Assembly (NCBI RefSeq): GCF_014645135.1
Contig: NZ_BMLH01000010.1
Location: 93,478 to 157,477, forward strand
DNA from: Rheinheimera tangshanensis
Lineage (GTDB): Bacteria; Pseudomonadota; Gammaproteobacteria; Enterobacterales; Alteromonadaceae
DNA: 64,000 bases
Direction of reading: 5' to 3'
Numbering within the stretch: the first letter of the stretch is position 1; every line of letters begins with the position of its first letter. Under the pieces are notes generated by a model, which was not told where the DNA came from, searched no databases, and saw only the letters and a program-made list of their open reading frames with translations. A program made the position numbers and the translations under genes. Positions 54,875-64,000 of the stretch are shown one piece after another.

Positions 54875-55360
54875 TCAGGCCGAGACGGCTTTAGAATGTT
54901 TATTATGTAAGGTTTGGATCAGTTCGTCCTCAAAATCAAAACGTTCTACCAAAGCCTGTCCTAACATCGACAAATCCCGGTCAAAGTTCTTCGATAAAGT
55001 GCTGCTTTCTGCTTCTGCGTATTTATCGTTAAATTCCAAGGCCATATCTGTTGAATGCGCTATTTTTGGGTATAAAGAATCTGCCAGCTGACGGCTATCC
55101 TGACCATTCACGGCACATTGCGATACAATTTGTTCATAGACTTCAAAATGACCTGCGGATAAATAATCCATCAGCAGTTGGCAAAAGTGCTGGATATCAG
55201 CCAAATCAGGCAAAGAGTTTCCACTTTTTTTGTCAAAAGGAGGCAATGACGCCAGCTCACAATAGCGAACAATCAAGCGCTGCCTCTCATCCAGCCAATT
55301 ATCGATAGCTGTCAGGCTGCCACCCCATTTCTGCTGTGCTGACTCTAAACGGGTGTACAT
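54875..55360 (-). CDS. rsd: Sigma-70 regulator Rsd/AlgQ
   Basis: Binds sigma-70 and favours alternative sigma factors in stationary phase. A 161-residue helical protein with family blocks TRLESAQQKWGG, WLDERQRLIVRYC and FGxYE-like FEVYEQIV. The ATG at 55360 follows AAGGGGAAG. Divergent from nudC, and followed in this region by hemE, as in the rsd-nudC-hemE group of E. coli. Confidence 0.93.
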   Translation of the reverse strand: MYTRLESAQQKWGGSLTAIDNWLDERQRLIVRYCELASLPPFDKKSGNSLPDLADIQHFCQLLMDYLSAGHFEVYEQIVSQCAVNGQDSRQLADSLYPKIAHSTDMALEFNDKYAEAESSTLSKNFDRDLSMLGQALVERFDFEDELIQTLHNKHSKAVSA

Positions 55361-55509
55361 ATACTTCCCCTTACTCAAGTGACTTACTGCTTCGAACCTC
55401 TAATTAAAAGAATTCTCGGATAAAGATCAACTACTTTTTTATTGGTCAGCTCAGTCTTTGGCTCTATCATACGCCTGTTCGCACAAATAAGTGGTGGAGT
55501 AAAACAAAA

Positions 55510-56310
55510 ATGATTAAGCACAATGTGACTGCAACAGCCGACCTGTTTGGTCACTGGTTTATTGTCAGCCAGGGCAAAATCTGGCTGAATTCGGTTGATG
55601 CTGCACCACCTCTGTGTCGTTATGACCAATTACCACAATTTCTTGATGGTTCCGAGCCTTTGTGTTTGCTTGGTGCTATCGAGGGGGTTGATTGCTATTT
55701 GCTGAATTATACCGACAGACCTGAAGCTGAAGAGCAGTGGCATTCTGCCCGGGCTTTATTACAGCAATCTGCCGCTATTTTTGAGCATGCCGCCAGAGCT
55801 TGTCAGGTCGCGTTATTTTTTCAAACTCATAGATACTGTGGTCAGTGTGGTAGTTCTATGCATTTGGTCAACTGGGAGCTTGCTGCGCTATGTCACAAAT
55901 GTGGTCATCGCTGCTATCCCCGAATTAACCCTTGTGTGTTGATCGCCGTTGTTAATGACAAAAATCAGCTGTTGTTAGCGCGCTCGACCCGACATAAAAC
56001 AGGTTTCTTTTCGATACTTGCTGGTTTTGTCGAGTCTGCAGAAACTCTGGAGCAAGCTGCGGTAAGGGAAGTCAAAGAAGAGGTGGGTATTGATATCTGC
56101 AATTTACGTTATATGGGGAGCCAGCCCTGGCCTTTTCCCCATTCATTGATGACCGCTTTTATCGCGGACTATAAGTCAGGCGAGCTGGTCTGTCAGCCGG
56201 ATGAAATTGAAGAAGCACACTGGTTTGATTTGGATCAGCTGCCGGAAGTACCAATGGTGGCAACCTTATCAGGTCAGGTGATTCAGTATATTGCCCGAGG
56301 CGGTCGGTAG
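55510..56310 (+). CDS. nudC: NAD+ diphosphatase / de-NADding enzyme NudC
   Basis: Cleaves NAD(H), and NAD caps on RNA in E. coli. The 266-residue protein has a zinc ribbon (CGQCGSS...CHKCG, about 116-139), a Nudix box GFVESAETLEQAAVREVKEEVGI (about 176-198) and the NudC signature SQPWPFPHSLM. Two small hairpins lie in the 281-base gap after it. Confidence 0.94.
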   Translation: MIKHNVTATADLFGHWFIVSQGKIWLNSVDAAPPLCRYDQLPQFLDGSEPLCLLGAIEGVDCYLLNYTDRPEAEEQWHSARALLQQSAAIFEHAARACQVALFFQTHRYCGQCGSSMHLVNWELAALCHKCGHRCYPRINPCVLIAVVNDKNQLLLARSTRHKTGFFSILAGFVESAETLEQAAVREVKEEVGIDICNLRYMGSQPWPFPHSLMTAFIADYKSGELVCQPDEIEEAHWFDLDQLPEVPMVATLSGQVIQYIARGGR

Positions 56311-56365
56311 TGGCAGCTAGCAGGATGAATTTAAAGCAAGGCACTAATGAATTACAGGCAAATAA

Positions 56366-56432
56366 AAAGCCACTACCGTGGCTTAAATGAGGTGTAACTT
56401 ACGTTACCAGGACTCGTTAAAACGAGTTTCTT
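56366..56432 (+). terminator. Two hairpins downstream of nudC
   Basis: AAGCCAC/GTGGCTT around TACC (56367-56384), then ACTCGT/ACGAGT around TAAA (56412-56427) followed by TTCTTT. The second looks more like an intrinsic terminator. The remaining bases up to hemE are AT-rich, with a short repeated TTGGTAAAAAA near 56504-56529. Confidence 0.5.
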
Positions 56433-56591
56433 TATTCTTGTTCTTTACTAGCGCAGGTAGTTTATAACAGATGTATTTTTGCAGAGCAATAGCTTTTTTC
56501 AGTTGGTAAAAAAATTGCCTTTGGTAAAAAATAGTGACTGATCAGACATCAGTGATAAACTAATGATAAATCAAAAGATGGCAGATGATAG

Positions 56592-57680
56592 ATGCAATTA
56601 AAAAATGATCGTTACTTAAGGGCTTTGATGAAACAACCTGTTGATCGCACTCCAATCTGGATGATGCGTCAAGCGGGTCGTTACCTTCCGGAGTACAGAG
56701 CAACACGAGCCATAGCCGGCGATTTTATGTCGTTGTGTAAAAACCCTGAGTTGGCCTGTGAAGTCACTTTGCAGCCGTTAAAACGTTATCCTTTAGATGC
56801 AGCTATTTTATTCAGCGATATTTTAACTATCCCCGACGCTATGGGGATGGGACTTTACTTTGGTGAAGGTGAAGGACCACGCTTTACCAAACAACTGACC
56901 GACTTTATGGATGTGATGCAGCTGCCTGTGCCTGATCCTGAAGTTGAGTTGCGTTACGTGATGGACGCTGTGCGTACTATTCGCCGTGAATTGAATGGCG
57001 AAGTACCGTTAATTGGTTTTTCTGGTAGCCCTTGGACTCTTGCCACTTATATGTTTGAAGGCGGCAGCAGTAAAACTTTCTCAAAAATCAAAAAGCTGAT
57101 GTACACAGAACCTGAAGTGGTGCATATCCTGCTGGATAAGCTGACGCAAAGTGTCATCTTGTATTTGAACGCGCAAATTGCAGCTGGTGCTCAGTCTGTG
57201 ATGATTTTTGATACCTGGGGCGGCGTATTAACCCCACACGATTATCGTGAGTATTCATTAAGCTATATGCAGCAAATCGTCTCTGGTTTAACCCGTTTTG
57301 CTGATGGGCGTCCTGTGCCTGTGACTTTGTTTACTAAAAACGGTGGTTTATGGTTGGAAGAAATCGCAGCAACGGGATGTGACGGCGTAGGTTTAGACTG
57401 GACCATTGATATTCGTCATGCCCGGGCTCGTATCGGCGATAAAGTTGCGTTGCAGGGCAATATGGACCCGTCCATTTTGTTGGGTACTCCAGAGCGTATT
57501 CGTCAGGAAGTTCAGGCTATTCTGGATGGTTACGGTATGGGATCAGGTCATGTCTTTAACCTGGGTCATGGTATTACTCCTGATGTTGATCCGGAAAAAG
57601 CGGGTGTCTTTATTGATGCTGTGCAGTCTTTCAGTCGTACTTATCATATGAATACTGAAATTGCAGAAGACGAAGAATAA
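56592..57680 (+). CDS. hemE: Uroporphyrinogen decarboxylase
   Basis: Turns uroporphyrinogen III into coproporphyrinogen III in heme synthesis. The 362-residue protein has the substrate-binding signatures [18 protein letters not shown] near the N terminus, [27 protein letters not shown] and [14 protein letters not shown]. It may supply heme for the cox system, but it is far from it in the window. Confidence 0.97.
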   Translation: MQLKNDRYLRALMKQPVDRTPIWMMRQAGRYLPEYRATRAIAGDFMSLCKNPELACEVTLQPLKRYPLDAAILFSDILTIPDAMGMGLYFGEGEGPRFTKQLTDFMDVMQLPVPDPEVELRYVMDAVRTIRRELNGEVPLIGFSGSPWTLATYMFEGGSSKTFSKIKKLMYTEPEVVHILLDKLTQSVILYLNAQIAAGAQSVMIFDTWGGVLTPHDYREYSLSYMQQIVSGLTRFADGRPVPVTLFTKNGGLWLEEIAATGCDGVGLDWTIDIRHARARIGDKVALQGNMDPSILLGTPERIRQEVQAILDGYGMGSGHVFNLGHGITPDVDPEKAGVFIDAVQSFSRTYHMNTEIAEDEE

Positions 57681-57702
57681 ACTTTTTCGTCGATCCTCCT
57701 AT

Positions 57703-57731
57703 AAAAACGCCAGCTTCAAGCTGGCGTTTTT
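57703..57731. terminator. Bidirectional terminator between hemE and sthA
   Basis: A near-perfect 14-bp inverted repeat, AAAAACGCCAGCTT with AAGCTGGCGTTTTT, joined by one base. Strong in both directions. Confidence 0.92.
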
Positions 57732-57742
57732 ATAGGTAAAGC

Positions 57743-59158
57743 TCAAAACAAACGATTTAAGCCATTTAAAGCTGCGACCCGGTAAGCTTCAGCCATAGTG
57801 GGGTAGTTAAAGGTGGTGTGAACGAAATACTCTATGGTGTTGCCGCCATTTTTTTGCATCATAATGGCTTGTCCTATATGCACAATTTCGGCAGCTCTTT
57901 CGCCAAAGCAGTGAATGCCCAGAATCTCTTTGGTATCACGGTGAAACAGTAGTTTCAGGCTACCGACACTGGTATTGGCGATTTGAGCGCGAGCCAGATG
58001 TTTAAACTGAGCCCGGCCTACCTCGTAAGGCACTCGAGCTGCAGTTAATTCTTGCTCGTTTTTGCCGACTGAACTCATCTCTGGTATGGTGTAAATACCA
58101 ACCGGAATATCGTCAATCAGATAGGTGCTGCAGTTGCCATGGATAATAGAGTTGGCTGCGATACGGCCCTGATCATAAGCGGCGCTGGCAAGACTCGGGT
58201 AACCAATCACATCGCCCACAGCGTACACACTAGGGATTTCAGTCTGGTAGTTGTCATTGACCTTGAGCTGGCCACGGCTATCTGCCTTTAAGCCTATAGC
58301 ATTCAGGTTTAGCTTATCGGTGTTGCCGGTGCGGCCATTAGCAAACAGGATACAGTCGGCTTTCATTTTTTTGCCGGATTGCAGATGTAAAATCACGCCG
58401 TCAGCGCAGCCTTCAATCCGATCAAACTCTTCACCATGGCGGATAGTTACACCCGAATTCCAGAAGTGATAACTCAAAGCATCAGAGATTTCAGTATCCA
58501 TAAAAGACAACAGGCGATCCCTGGTATTGACTAAATCGACCCGTACCCCTAAACCACGGAAAATCGACGCATATTCGCAGCCAATTACGCCAGCACCAAA
58601 AATGATGATATGGCGTACATCGTCTTTTAAAGACAAAATAGTGTCGCTGTCAAAAATACGGCTGTGTGTGAAGTCGACATTTTGTGGTCGATAAGGGCGA
58701 GAGCCTGTGGCCAGAATGATATGTTCGGCGGAGATGATTTGATCCGGGGAACCATTCTGCTCAATGCGAATTTGGTGCGCGTCAACAAAAGAGGCATTGC
58801 CCTGAAAGACTTTGACTCTGTTGCGCTCATAAAAACTGCTGCGCAGTTGCACCTGTTTACGAATCACGCCTGCAGCGTGTTTTAATATATGCGGGAAGGT
58901 CAGGTTGGACGATTGATCATCCATTTGAAACAAAGGGTTTTCTTTGTATTCAATATAACGGCTGACCGAATGACGTAAAGCTTTGGAAGGAATAGTGCCC
59001 CAGTGTGTGCAACCGCCGCCAACTTGCTGATGGCGCTCAATCACTGCCACAGTTTTGCCACTTTTCGCCAGATTCATCGCGGCACCTTCGCCGCCAGGTC
59101 CTGTGCCTATAATAATTGCATCAAAATCGTATGCTTTGCTTTGAGTTGCTTTACCCAC
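57743..59158 (-). CDS. sthA: Soluble pyridine nucleotide transhydrogenase
   Basis: Cytosolic flavoprotein that moves hydride between NADPH and NAD+. The 471-residue protein has FAD-binding [11 protein letters not shown], the [18 protein letters not shown] block in which one redox cysteine is replaced as in SthA (not a CxxxxC disulfide), an NAD-binding [11 protein letters not shown] and a C-terminal dimer domain. GTG at 59158 is chosen for AAGGAA upstream and for family length (E. coli 466); an ATG 84 bases earlier would add a hydrophobic N terminus and is unlikely. Confidence 0.95.
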   Translation of the reverse strand: MGKATQSKAYDFDAIIIGTGPGGEGAAMNLAKSGKTVAVIERHQQVGGGCTHWGTIPSKALRHSVSRYIEYKENPLFQMDDQSSNLTFPHILKHAAGVIRKQVQLRSSFYERNRVKVFQGNASFVDAHQIRIEQNGSPDQIISAEHIILATGSRPYRPQNVDFTHSRIFDSDTILSLKDDVRHIIIFGAGVIGCEYASIFRGLGVRVDLVNTRDRLLSFMDTEISDALSYHFWNSGVTIRHGEEFDRIEGCADGVILHLQSGKKMKADCILFANGRTGNTDKLNLNAIGLKADSRGQLKVNDNYQTEIPSVYAVGDVIGYPSLASAAYDQGRIAANSIIHGNCSTYLIDDIPVGIYTIPEMSSVGKNEQELTAARVPYEVGRAQFKHLARAQIANTSVGSLKLLFHRDTKEILGIHCFGERAAEIVHIGQAIMMQKNGGNTIEYFVHTTFNYPTMAEAYRVAALNGLNRLF

Positions 59159-59221
59159 CGGGTTATTCCTTCGCTGACTGCACTTATTATATTTAATCAG
59201 AAATCCTGAATGAAAGGCGAT

Positions 59222-59247
59222 AAAAAAGGCGGCAAATGCCACCTTTT
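59222..59247 (-). terminator. Desaturase gene terminator
   Basis: Read on the minus strand, GGTGGC pairs with GCCGCC (one G-T) around ATTT and is followed by TTTTTTA, 20 bases after the desaturase stop. Confidence 0.8.
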
Positions 59248-59266
59248 GTAAGTTTTTATCAAATGC

Positions 59267-60385
59267 TTAGGCAAATTGTGCGGTTAACTGCTGCCAGCGT
59301 TTTTGCTGTAGTTGCAGATTTTGTCTGACTTCCAGCAGTTGATGCTTTAAATCAAATTCATTGTACTGTTGCATCAGCTGTTGTTTCTTCTGTTGTAACA
59401 GTGCTTTTTTCACATCGTAATAGGCATGCATTTTTTCCATCAGCAACTCATATTCGTGCTCAAGGCGTTGCATCACCAGTTCAGCATCAGGCAGGTGAGA
59501 TACCTTGGCTTGCGCACGTTTAAGTTGCATCTGCACTTTGGCTTTCTCAATACGATCAGGAGGACAGACTTTTAAATTACGGGTTAGTCCTAACCAGGAA
59601 CAGCTTTTAATCAGCCATTTGGTTGGATCAAACTGCCACCATTTGATGCCGTTGCGGTAATCGTATTCAAAAATATGGTGGAAGTTGTGGTAACCCTCGC
59701 CATAAGTTAAAAACGCTAAGATGCCGTTATCCCGCGCACTGTTTTGATCGGTATAAGGTTGGTTACCCCAGATATGTGCTAAGGAGTTAATAAAAAACGT
59801 AAAATGGTGGCTCAGCACTAACCGCAAAACTCCCACGCTTAATAACATACCGATATAACTATCAGTTAACCAACCTAAAAACAGAGGGATACCAAAGTTG
59901 GTTGCTACAGTCAGCAGCAGATAGTTTTTGTGTTGCCACATCACTATTTTGTTGTTCTGTAAGTCGCGGGCATTGCTGTAATCTGCATAGGTATTGCTTT
60001 GGTATTCACGTAACATCCAACCTATATGGCTGAACCAAAAACCGCGCTTAGCTGAGTAGGGGTCTTTATCGTTTTGATCAACAAATTTATGGTGAACACG
60101 ATGATCGGACGACCAATGTAAGGCGCTGTTTTGCAGCGCAAAAGCACCACCTATGGCATAAAACCACTGCAAAGCAGGATGGGAGTCATAAGTTTTATGG
60201 GCCCAAAGTCTATGGTAACCGGCCGTGATCGACATGCCGCAATAGCCTAGACATAAAATAGTGGCAATAATCTCTGTCCAGGTAAAACCAACTGCTACGG
60301 CATACCAGGGCACCAGAATAGCAGCGACAAGAAAAGTGGACGCAAACAGGATGACGTTGGTCCAGATGATAGGGGGTTTATTCAT
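59267..60385 (-). CDS. Membrane fatty acid (acyl-CoA) desaturase
   Basis: Introduces a double bond into saturated acyl chains; delta-9 type. The 372-residue protein has four membrane segments and the three histidine boxes HRLWAH (58-63), HRVHH (95-99) and HNFHH (233-237). After about residue 280 it has a long C-terminal coiled coil rich in Gln, Lys and Leu. The ATG at 60385 is preferred over an upstream start at 60445, which would lie in the operator region. Divergent from fabR over a shared palindrome. Confidence 0.92.
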   Translation of the reverse strand: MNKPPIIWTNVILFASTFLVAAILVPWYAVAVGFTWTEIIATILCLGYCGMSITAGYHRLWAHKTYDSHPALQWFYAIGGAFALQNSALHWSSDHRVHHKFVDQNDKDPYSAKRGFWFSHIGWMLREYQSNTYADYSNARDLQNNKIVMWQHKNYLLLTVATNFGIPLFLGWLTDSYIGMLLSVGVLRLVLSHHFTFFINSLAHIWGNQPYTDQNSARDNGILAFLTYGEGYHNFHHIFEYDYRNGIKWWQFDPTKWLIKSCSWLGLTRNLKVCPPDRIEKAKVQMQLKRAQAKVSHLPDAELVMQRLEHEYELLMEKMHAYYDVKKALLQQKKQQLMQQYNEFDLKHQLLEVRQNLQLQQKRWQQLTAQFA

Positions 60386-60398
60386 TTTAGGAACTTTA

Positions 60399-60416
60399 AG
60401 CTTACAACTGTAAGCT
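60399..60416. promoter_or_regulatory. Probable FabR operator
   Basis: AGCTTACA-AC-TGTAAGCT is a perfect 8-bp inverted repeat with a 2-base spacer, placed between the desaturase (start 14 bases away) and fabR (66 bases). It resembles the FabR/DesT-type boxes (half site near AGCNTACA) known upstream of unsaturated fatty acid genes. Confidence 0.78.
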
Positions 60417-60481
60417 AATTTAGCCGTGCAAACTGACAGGGTCAAGCGTTAAAATGAACCAGAAGCAAAAAGGAGTGAGCC

Positions 60482-61090
60482 GTGACCCGCGCCCAACAAA
60501 AAGAAAAAACCAGACGCGCCATTATAGACGCAGCTTTCCAGCAGTTGAGTGCCGATAAAGGTTATTCAAGTTTAAGCTTACGTGAGGTAACGCGCGAAGC
60601 TGGTATAGCACCAACGTCCTTCTATCGCCATTTTACTGATATGGATGAATTAGGTTTAACCCTGGTGGACGAGGCTGGGTTGATGCTTCGTCAGTTATTG
60701 CGTCAGGCCCGCCACCGTATCGAAGCCAATGGCAGTGTGATCCGCACCTCGATTGAAACCTTTATGGAGTTTGTCACTGGCCACAGCAACGTGTTTCGGT
60801 TGCTGCTGCGGGAGCGCTCAGGCACATCGGCAGCTTTTCGTAGCGCGGTCGCCCGGGAGATTTATCATTTTGGTGCTGAGCTGGCGGATTATCTGCGTAA
60901 AGAAACAGATTGTCCGGCGGAGTTTGCTCAGATGCAGGCCGAAGCTATGGTGATTTTAGTTTTTCATGCCGGAGCCGATGCGCTGGATGCTACAGCGGAG
61001 CAACGCAAACAAATCACCCAGCGTACTATCATGCAGTTACGCTGGATGGCTCATGGTGCCGCCAGCTATGGTCGCAAACCTAAAGATTAA
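60482..61090 (+). CDS. fabR: TetR-family repressor FabR
   Basis: Represses unsaturated fatty acid synthesis or desaturation according to acyl-thioester supply. The 202-residue protein has a TetR helix-turn-helix (about 10-57, [20 protein letters not shown]) and a helical ligand domain. GTG start with AGGAG upstream. It overlaps the convergent trmA 3' end by 11 bases. The sthA-fabR-trmA-murI order matches E. coli. Confidence 0.94.
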   Translation: MTRAQQKEKTRRAIIDAAFQQLSADKGYSSLSLREVTREAGIAPTSFYRHFTDMDELGLTLVDEAGLMLRQLLRQARHRIEANGSVIRTSIETFMEFVTGHSNVFRLLLRERSGTSAAFRSAVAREIYHFGAELADYLRKETDCPAEFAQMQAEAMVILVFHAGADALDATAEQRKQITQRTIMQLRWMAHGAASYGRKPKD

Positions 61091-62174
61091 GTTTGCGTAA
61101 CCAGACACCCGATTCAATATGATGGGTGTAGGGGAACTGATCAAATAAAGCAAAAGCTTTGATTTCGTGAGTTTTGCTCAGCTGCTGTAAGTTCTGCTCT
61201 AAAGTCACAGGGTTACAGGAGATATAAATAATATCGTTAAACTGGCTGACAAAAGCTTCGGTGGCCGGATCTAAACCAGCCCGTGGAGGGTCAACCAGAA
61301 TAGTATCCAGCTGCAGCTCTGATAAATCCAAAGTCTTTAACTGCTTGCCTGTTGCCATGGCTGCGCTAACGTCTTCAGCTGACATCTGCAGCACCTGCAA
61401 ATTCGTCACCTGGTTCATTTCTATATTCAGCTGCGCTGATTTAATCGAGCTGCGGGCAATCTCTGTAGCAACCACCTGACGGAAATAAGGCGTCAGGGCC
61501 AGCGAGAAGTTGCCGTTACCACAATAAAGCTCCAGCAAGTCACCTTTGAGTTGGCTTGAAATATCACAAGCCCACTCCAGCATCTGCTGATTCACTTTGG
61601 CGTTAGGCTGGGTAAAGCTGTTTTCAATTTGCTGGTAACTTAAAGTACGATCTTTTACCTTCAACTTTTCAATAATATGGTCGCGATGCACCAACACTTT
61701 TTGTTTGCGCGAACGGCCAATAAAGTCCAGCGGCCATTGTTCCGCCAGGTCGGCTTTTAATAAAGCAGCTTGTTCGGCCCAATCGTTACTTAATGGCTTC
61801 TTATAAATAAGAGAAACCAACAGTTCGCCACTTAAGCCACTCAGGTAATCAATCTGGTATAACTTGTTCCGCAGCGCCGGACGCTTTTTCAGCTCTTCCA
61901 GCAGTACAGGCATAAAATCGGCTATTTGTTTGCAGGCAACAGGGAAGTAATCAATGCGCTGTTTTTGCTTGGTTTCAGAGTCAAACATAATATGGAACAA
62001 ATCGTCCCCTTCATGCCAGACCCGAAATTCAGCACGTTGACGATAATGGCTGGGTTCGGAGCGGAACAACTCTAACTTTGGCAGAGTATAAGAGGCAAAC
62101 AGCTGCTCTATACCAGCTTGCTTTTCTGCCAGTTGAGTTTCATATAAATCCGGAAATACTTGCCCTAAAGCCAT
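61080..62174 (-). CDS. trmA: tRNA (uracil-54-C5)-methyltransferase
   Basis: Makes ribothymidine at tRNA position 54 using S-adenosylmethionine. The 364-residue protein has the SAM motif [24 protein letters not shown], the catalytic cysteine block ISCNPVTL and a C-terminal glutamate near THHIES. It lacks the iron-sulfur cysteines of RlmD, which supports TrmA. Confidence 0.95.
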   Translation of the reverse strand: MALGQVFPDLYETQLAEKQAGIEQLFASYTLPKLELFRSEPSHYRQRAEFRVWHEGDDLFHIMFDSETKQKQRIDYFPVACKQIADFMPVLLEELKKRPALRNKLYQIDYLSGLSGELLVSLIYKKPLSNDWAEQAALLKADLAEQWPLDFIGRSRKQKVLVHRDHIIEKLKVKDRTLSYQQIENSFTQPNAKVNQQMLEWACDISSQLKGDLLELYCGNGNFSLALTPYFRQVVATEIARSSIKSAQLNIEMNQVTNLQVLQMSAEDVSAAMATGKQLKTLDLSELQLDTILVDPPRAGLDPATEAFVSQFNDIIYISCNPVTLEQNLQQLSKTHEIKAFALFDQFPYTHHIESGVWLRKLNL

Positions 62175-62341
62175 TGCCTGTCACCTGTTGTCGAAAAAGC
62201 GGCCTATTCTAAGGGCTTTTGCCTGAATGTCTATCAGCAAAAGCAAGCTGCAGATAAAAGTAGCAGAGCAACTGCCTTAGCGAGCGAATGTCTGGCAAAA
62301 TAGCGCCAGAGCTTTTAAGGCGGTTTTTCAGAAGATATGGC

Positions 62342-63130
62342 ATGCGTATAGGTTTTATCGACAGTGGCGTGGGTGGTCTTTCTATATTAGAGGCGGTGCG
62401 TGTTTTAGTGCCTGCGGATTACTTCTACATGATGGATAACAGGTACCTGCCTTATGGCACTAAGTCGGAGTTATTTATCCGCCAACGCTTAAAGCAGCTG
62501 ACCGAGCATCTGCTGACTCATCAGGTCGATCTGATTGTGATCGCCTGCAATACAGCTACGACTCAGGCCGTTGATTGGTTACGCCAGCAGTTTGACTTGC
62601 CTTTTGTTGGTGTAGTACCGGCCATTAAACCTGCTGCTTTATATTGCGCTGGCGAAAAAATGGCGTTGCTGGCCACTCCTGCCACAGTCAAAGGCTACTA
62701 TATACAGAAGCTGGTCGCTGACTATGCAGGTCAGAGTCAGGTGCAATTGGTTGGTAGTAGTGAATTGGTGATGCTGGCGGAGCAAAAAGTTTGGGAAGGT
62801 GCTGATGTGAAAGCCGAAGTGGCTGAAGTGATCAGAGAGAGTGGCTTAAATGAGTTTGCGCCTAAAGCTATTATCCTGGGCTGCACCCATTTTCCTTTTT
62901 TAGCTCAAGAGATCCGTTTGGCATTTACGAAAGCACCAAAGCTGTTTGATACAGCCGATGCGATAGCCAGACGAGTACAACATTTAGCCGCAGCGATCAT
63001 TTCTCCATATAAAGAGAAGAAGCAGGATTGTTTTATTGCAACACAAGAACTTACAGAACAGCAAAAATTAAGAGTCAAACAGATGGGATTTGGCCAGCAG
63101 AGCTGCTGGCCAGATTTATATCAGGACTAA
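62342..63130 (+). CDS. murI: Glutamate racemase
   Basis: Supplies D-glutamate for peptidoglycan. The 262-residue protein has FIDSGVGGLS at the N terminus, the first catalytic Cys in ACNTATT and the second in GCTHFPF. The ATG at 62342 gives the family N terminus; an ATG at 62288 would add 18 residues. It ends one base before the convergent RRM gene. In E. coli murI is followed by an rRNA operon, and the promoters at the window end fit that order. Confidence 0.93.
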   Translation: MRIGFIDSGVGGLSILEAVRVLVPADYFYMMDNRYLPYGTKSELFIRQRLKQLTEHLLTHQVDLIVIACNTATTQAVDWLRQQFDLPFVGVVPAIKPAALYCAGEKMALLATPATVKGYYIQKLVADYAGQSQVQLVGSSELVMLAEQKVWEGADVKAEVAEVIRESGLNEFAPKAIILGCTHFPFLAQEIRLAFTKAPKLFDTADAIARRVQHLAAAIISPYKEKKQDCFIATQELTEQQKLRVKQMGFGQQSCWPDLYQD

Positions 63131-63131
63131 C

Positions 63132-63623
63132 TTATTCGTCGTTATCGTCACCGTCTTGGCGTTCTTTGGCTTCACGCACTTTTAAAGTACGCTCCTGAAA
63201 CGCAAAGTCGTTTAACTTTTGGATCATCTTATTGGCATCTTTCGCTGCCACTTCCACAAAACCAAAACCACGACGACGACCTGTCTGGCGATCTTTCATC
63301 AAACGTACGTTGACGACTACACCAAATTTTTGAAACAACTCACGCACAGCATCTTCATTGGCACGGTAAGGTAAATTACCTACATATAAAGTAGCAGTTT
63401 CGCCGTCGTAGTTTGTTTTGGTTGCTGCAGGGGCACCAGTGCTACTAAGAGTGGCACCTTTTACTTCAACCAGAATAGGCACCAATACACCACCCAGCAC
63501 TACACCTACTGTCACTAATACAGAAGCGCTTAAAGCAATATCAGGGGTTAACATTAAAACCAGATATACGATGATGGCTAACGCCAGGGTAAAAGGTAAG
63601 GATCGTTGTAAATTAGCTAACAT
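63132..63623 (-). CDS. Membrane-anchored RRM RNA-binding protein
   Basis: A 163-residue protein with two N-terminal membrane helices (about 9-27 and 31-53), a linker and one RNA recognition motif (about 77-151) with RNP2 LYVGNL (79-84) and RNP1 RGFGFVEV (118-125), then an acidic tail. Bacterial RRM proteins are often cold-induced, but the membrane anchor is unusual. Its target RNA is unknown. It lies between murI and the rRNA promoters and is transcribed away from them. Confidence 0.88.
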   Translation of the reverse strand: MLANLQRSLPFTLALAIIVYLVLMLTPDIALSASVLVTVGVVLGGVLVPILVEVKGATLSSTGAPAATKTNYDGETATLYVGNLPYRANEDAVRELFQKFGVVVNVRLMKDRQTGRRRGFGFVEVAAKDANKMIQKLNDFAFQERTLKVREAKERQDGDDNDE

Positions 63624-63824
63624 AAAGATTTCCTAAGTAATAAAGATGAAAGAGTCAGAGTAAATACATATAAATACTTAAAGCTCTTTCATATTAGCGA
63701 CTAGTTCTTAAGCAGCCAACTATTAAATGCATAGTTACTGATATTGTTTTTGGAGCTATTTTGCCCATATTGCCGGTTTAACCAGCAAACGATCGCCAAA
63801 GGCTCAAAAAACTAAGATTTGCTG

Positions 63825-63860
63825 TTGCACGCTGCCAAAAACTCCCTATAATGCGCGCCA
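63825..63860 (+). promoter_or_regulatory. rRNA-type P1 promoter
   Basis: TTGCAC (63825-63830), 16 bases, then TATAAT (63847-63852), with the stretch AACTCCCTATAATGCGC typical of rrn P1 and a GC-rich discriminator. An A/T-rich UP-like stretch (about 63802-63820) precedes it. The gap from 63624 to 63800 shows only weak AT-rich sequence. No rRNA sequence is reached before the window ends. Confidence 0.85.
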
Positions 63861-63932
63861 TGCCAACGGGGTAGTGCGAAAGCAGCTCTGGGGTGGTTTT
63901 GAAATGAAGTGAAAAATGATGCAAAACATCGC

Positions 63933-63960
63933 TTGACACGAGATTGAAAATCACTAAAAT
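63933..63960 (+). promoter_or_regulatory. rRNA-type P2 promoter
   Basis: TTGACA (63933-63938), 16 bases, TAAAAT (63955-63960), then GC-rich GGCCGCCTCGC. It lies about 108 bases after P1, the spacing of tandem rrn promoters. Confidence 0.78.
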
Positions 63961-64000
63961 GGCCGCCTCGCAACGCGGTGGAGTCGAAAGGTTCAAAAGT

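Noticed and set aside
62175..62341. Search for a cobalamin riboswitch or btuB remnant between trmA and murI
   Set aside because: E. coli has btuB here, but this gap is short and shows no B12 box or coding remnant.
63778..63996. 72-codon open frame on the minus strand at the window end
   Set aside because: It overlaps both rrn-type promoters and has no RBS or family similarity.

Overview
The window is chromosomal DNA of a gammaproteobacterium. It contains no phage, plasmid, CRISPR array or tRNA gene. Gene content and order recall the E. coli 75-76 min and 89-90 min regions, while the type II secretion operon inside that order and the aa3-type cytochrome oxidase cluster point to an Alteromonadales/Chromatiales-type marine or freshwater bacterium. 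Rheinheimera or Alishewanella is my best guess, from general recall only; no database was searched.

Layout. 149-4263: tesB, then plsB and lexA, which are divergent across two SOS boxes. 4539-12737: a complete aa3 cytochrome c oxidase cluster (subunits II, I, Cox11, III, an antisense DUF2909 gene, SURF1, a small CxxxC protein, heme A synthase, heme O synthase, SCO). 12859-16280: an exported nucleoside phosphorylase-like protein, a REP-associated transposase bracketed by REP repeats, a polysaccharide deacetylase and nfuA. 16406-21751: an M14 peptidase, comF/bioH divergent, a mini flagellar-rod-like protein and a SprA-type putative metalloprotease. 21819-31853: tex, aldehyde dehydrogenase, greB, a small lipoprotein, ompR-envZ, pckA, hslO and hslR. 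31998-43177: the type II secretion operon gspC-N. 43291-45419: yrfG, nudE, cysQ. 45422-52732: yheU-yheT, an accessory block (Tat-signal protein plus GMC oxidoreductase, a double-glycine-leader peptide with a small membrane-protein partner, a DUF3149 microprotein), then a TIGR02444 protein, yheS and yheV. 52753-57680: slyX, a WD40-type lipoprotein, fkpA, rsd, nudC, hemE. 57743-63130: sthA, a fatty acid desaturase divergent from fabR, trmA, murI. 63132-64000: a membrane-anchored RRM protein, then tandem rRNA-type promoters whose operon lies beyond the window edge.

How the genes work together. The cox cluster encodes the oxidase core plus its own copper delivery (Cox11, SCO, possibly the CxxxC protein) and heme A supply (CtaA, CtaB). 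The gsp operon encodes the whole secretion machine except the prepilin peptidase. FabR and the desaturase share a palindromic operator, a typical unsaturated fatty acid control pair. LexA controls itself through two SOS boxes.

The most interesting region is 48816-49896. A 72-residue peptide with a bacteriocin-type GG leader sits just downstream of a perfect 20-bp palindrome. It is followed, through a hairpin, by a 97-residue single-pass membrane protein that could be its immunity partner. Other leads are two diverged ERIC-like elements (43180-43290 and 52380-52489), the REP/RAYT unit, the minimal flagellar-rod-like protein and the membrane-anchored RRM protein.
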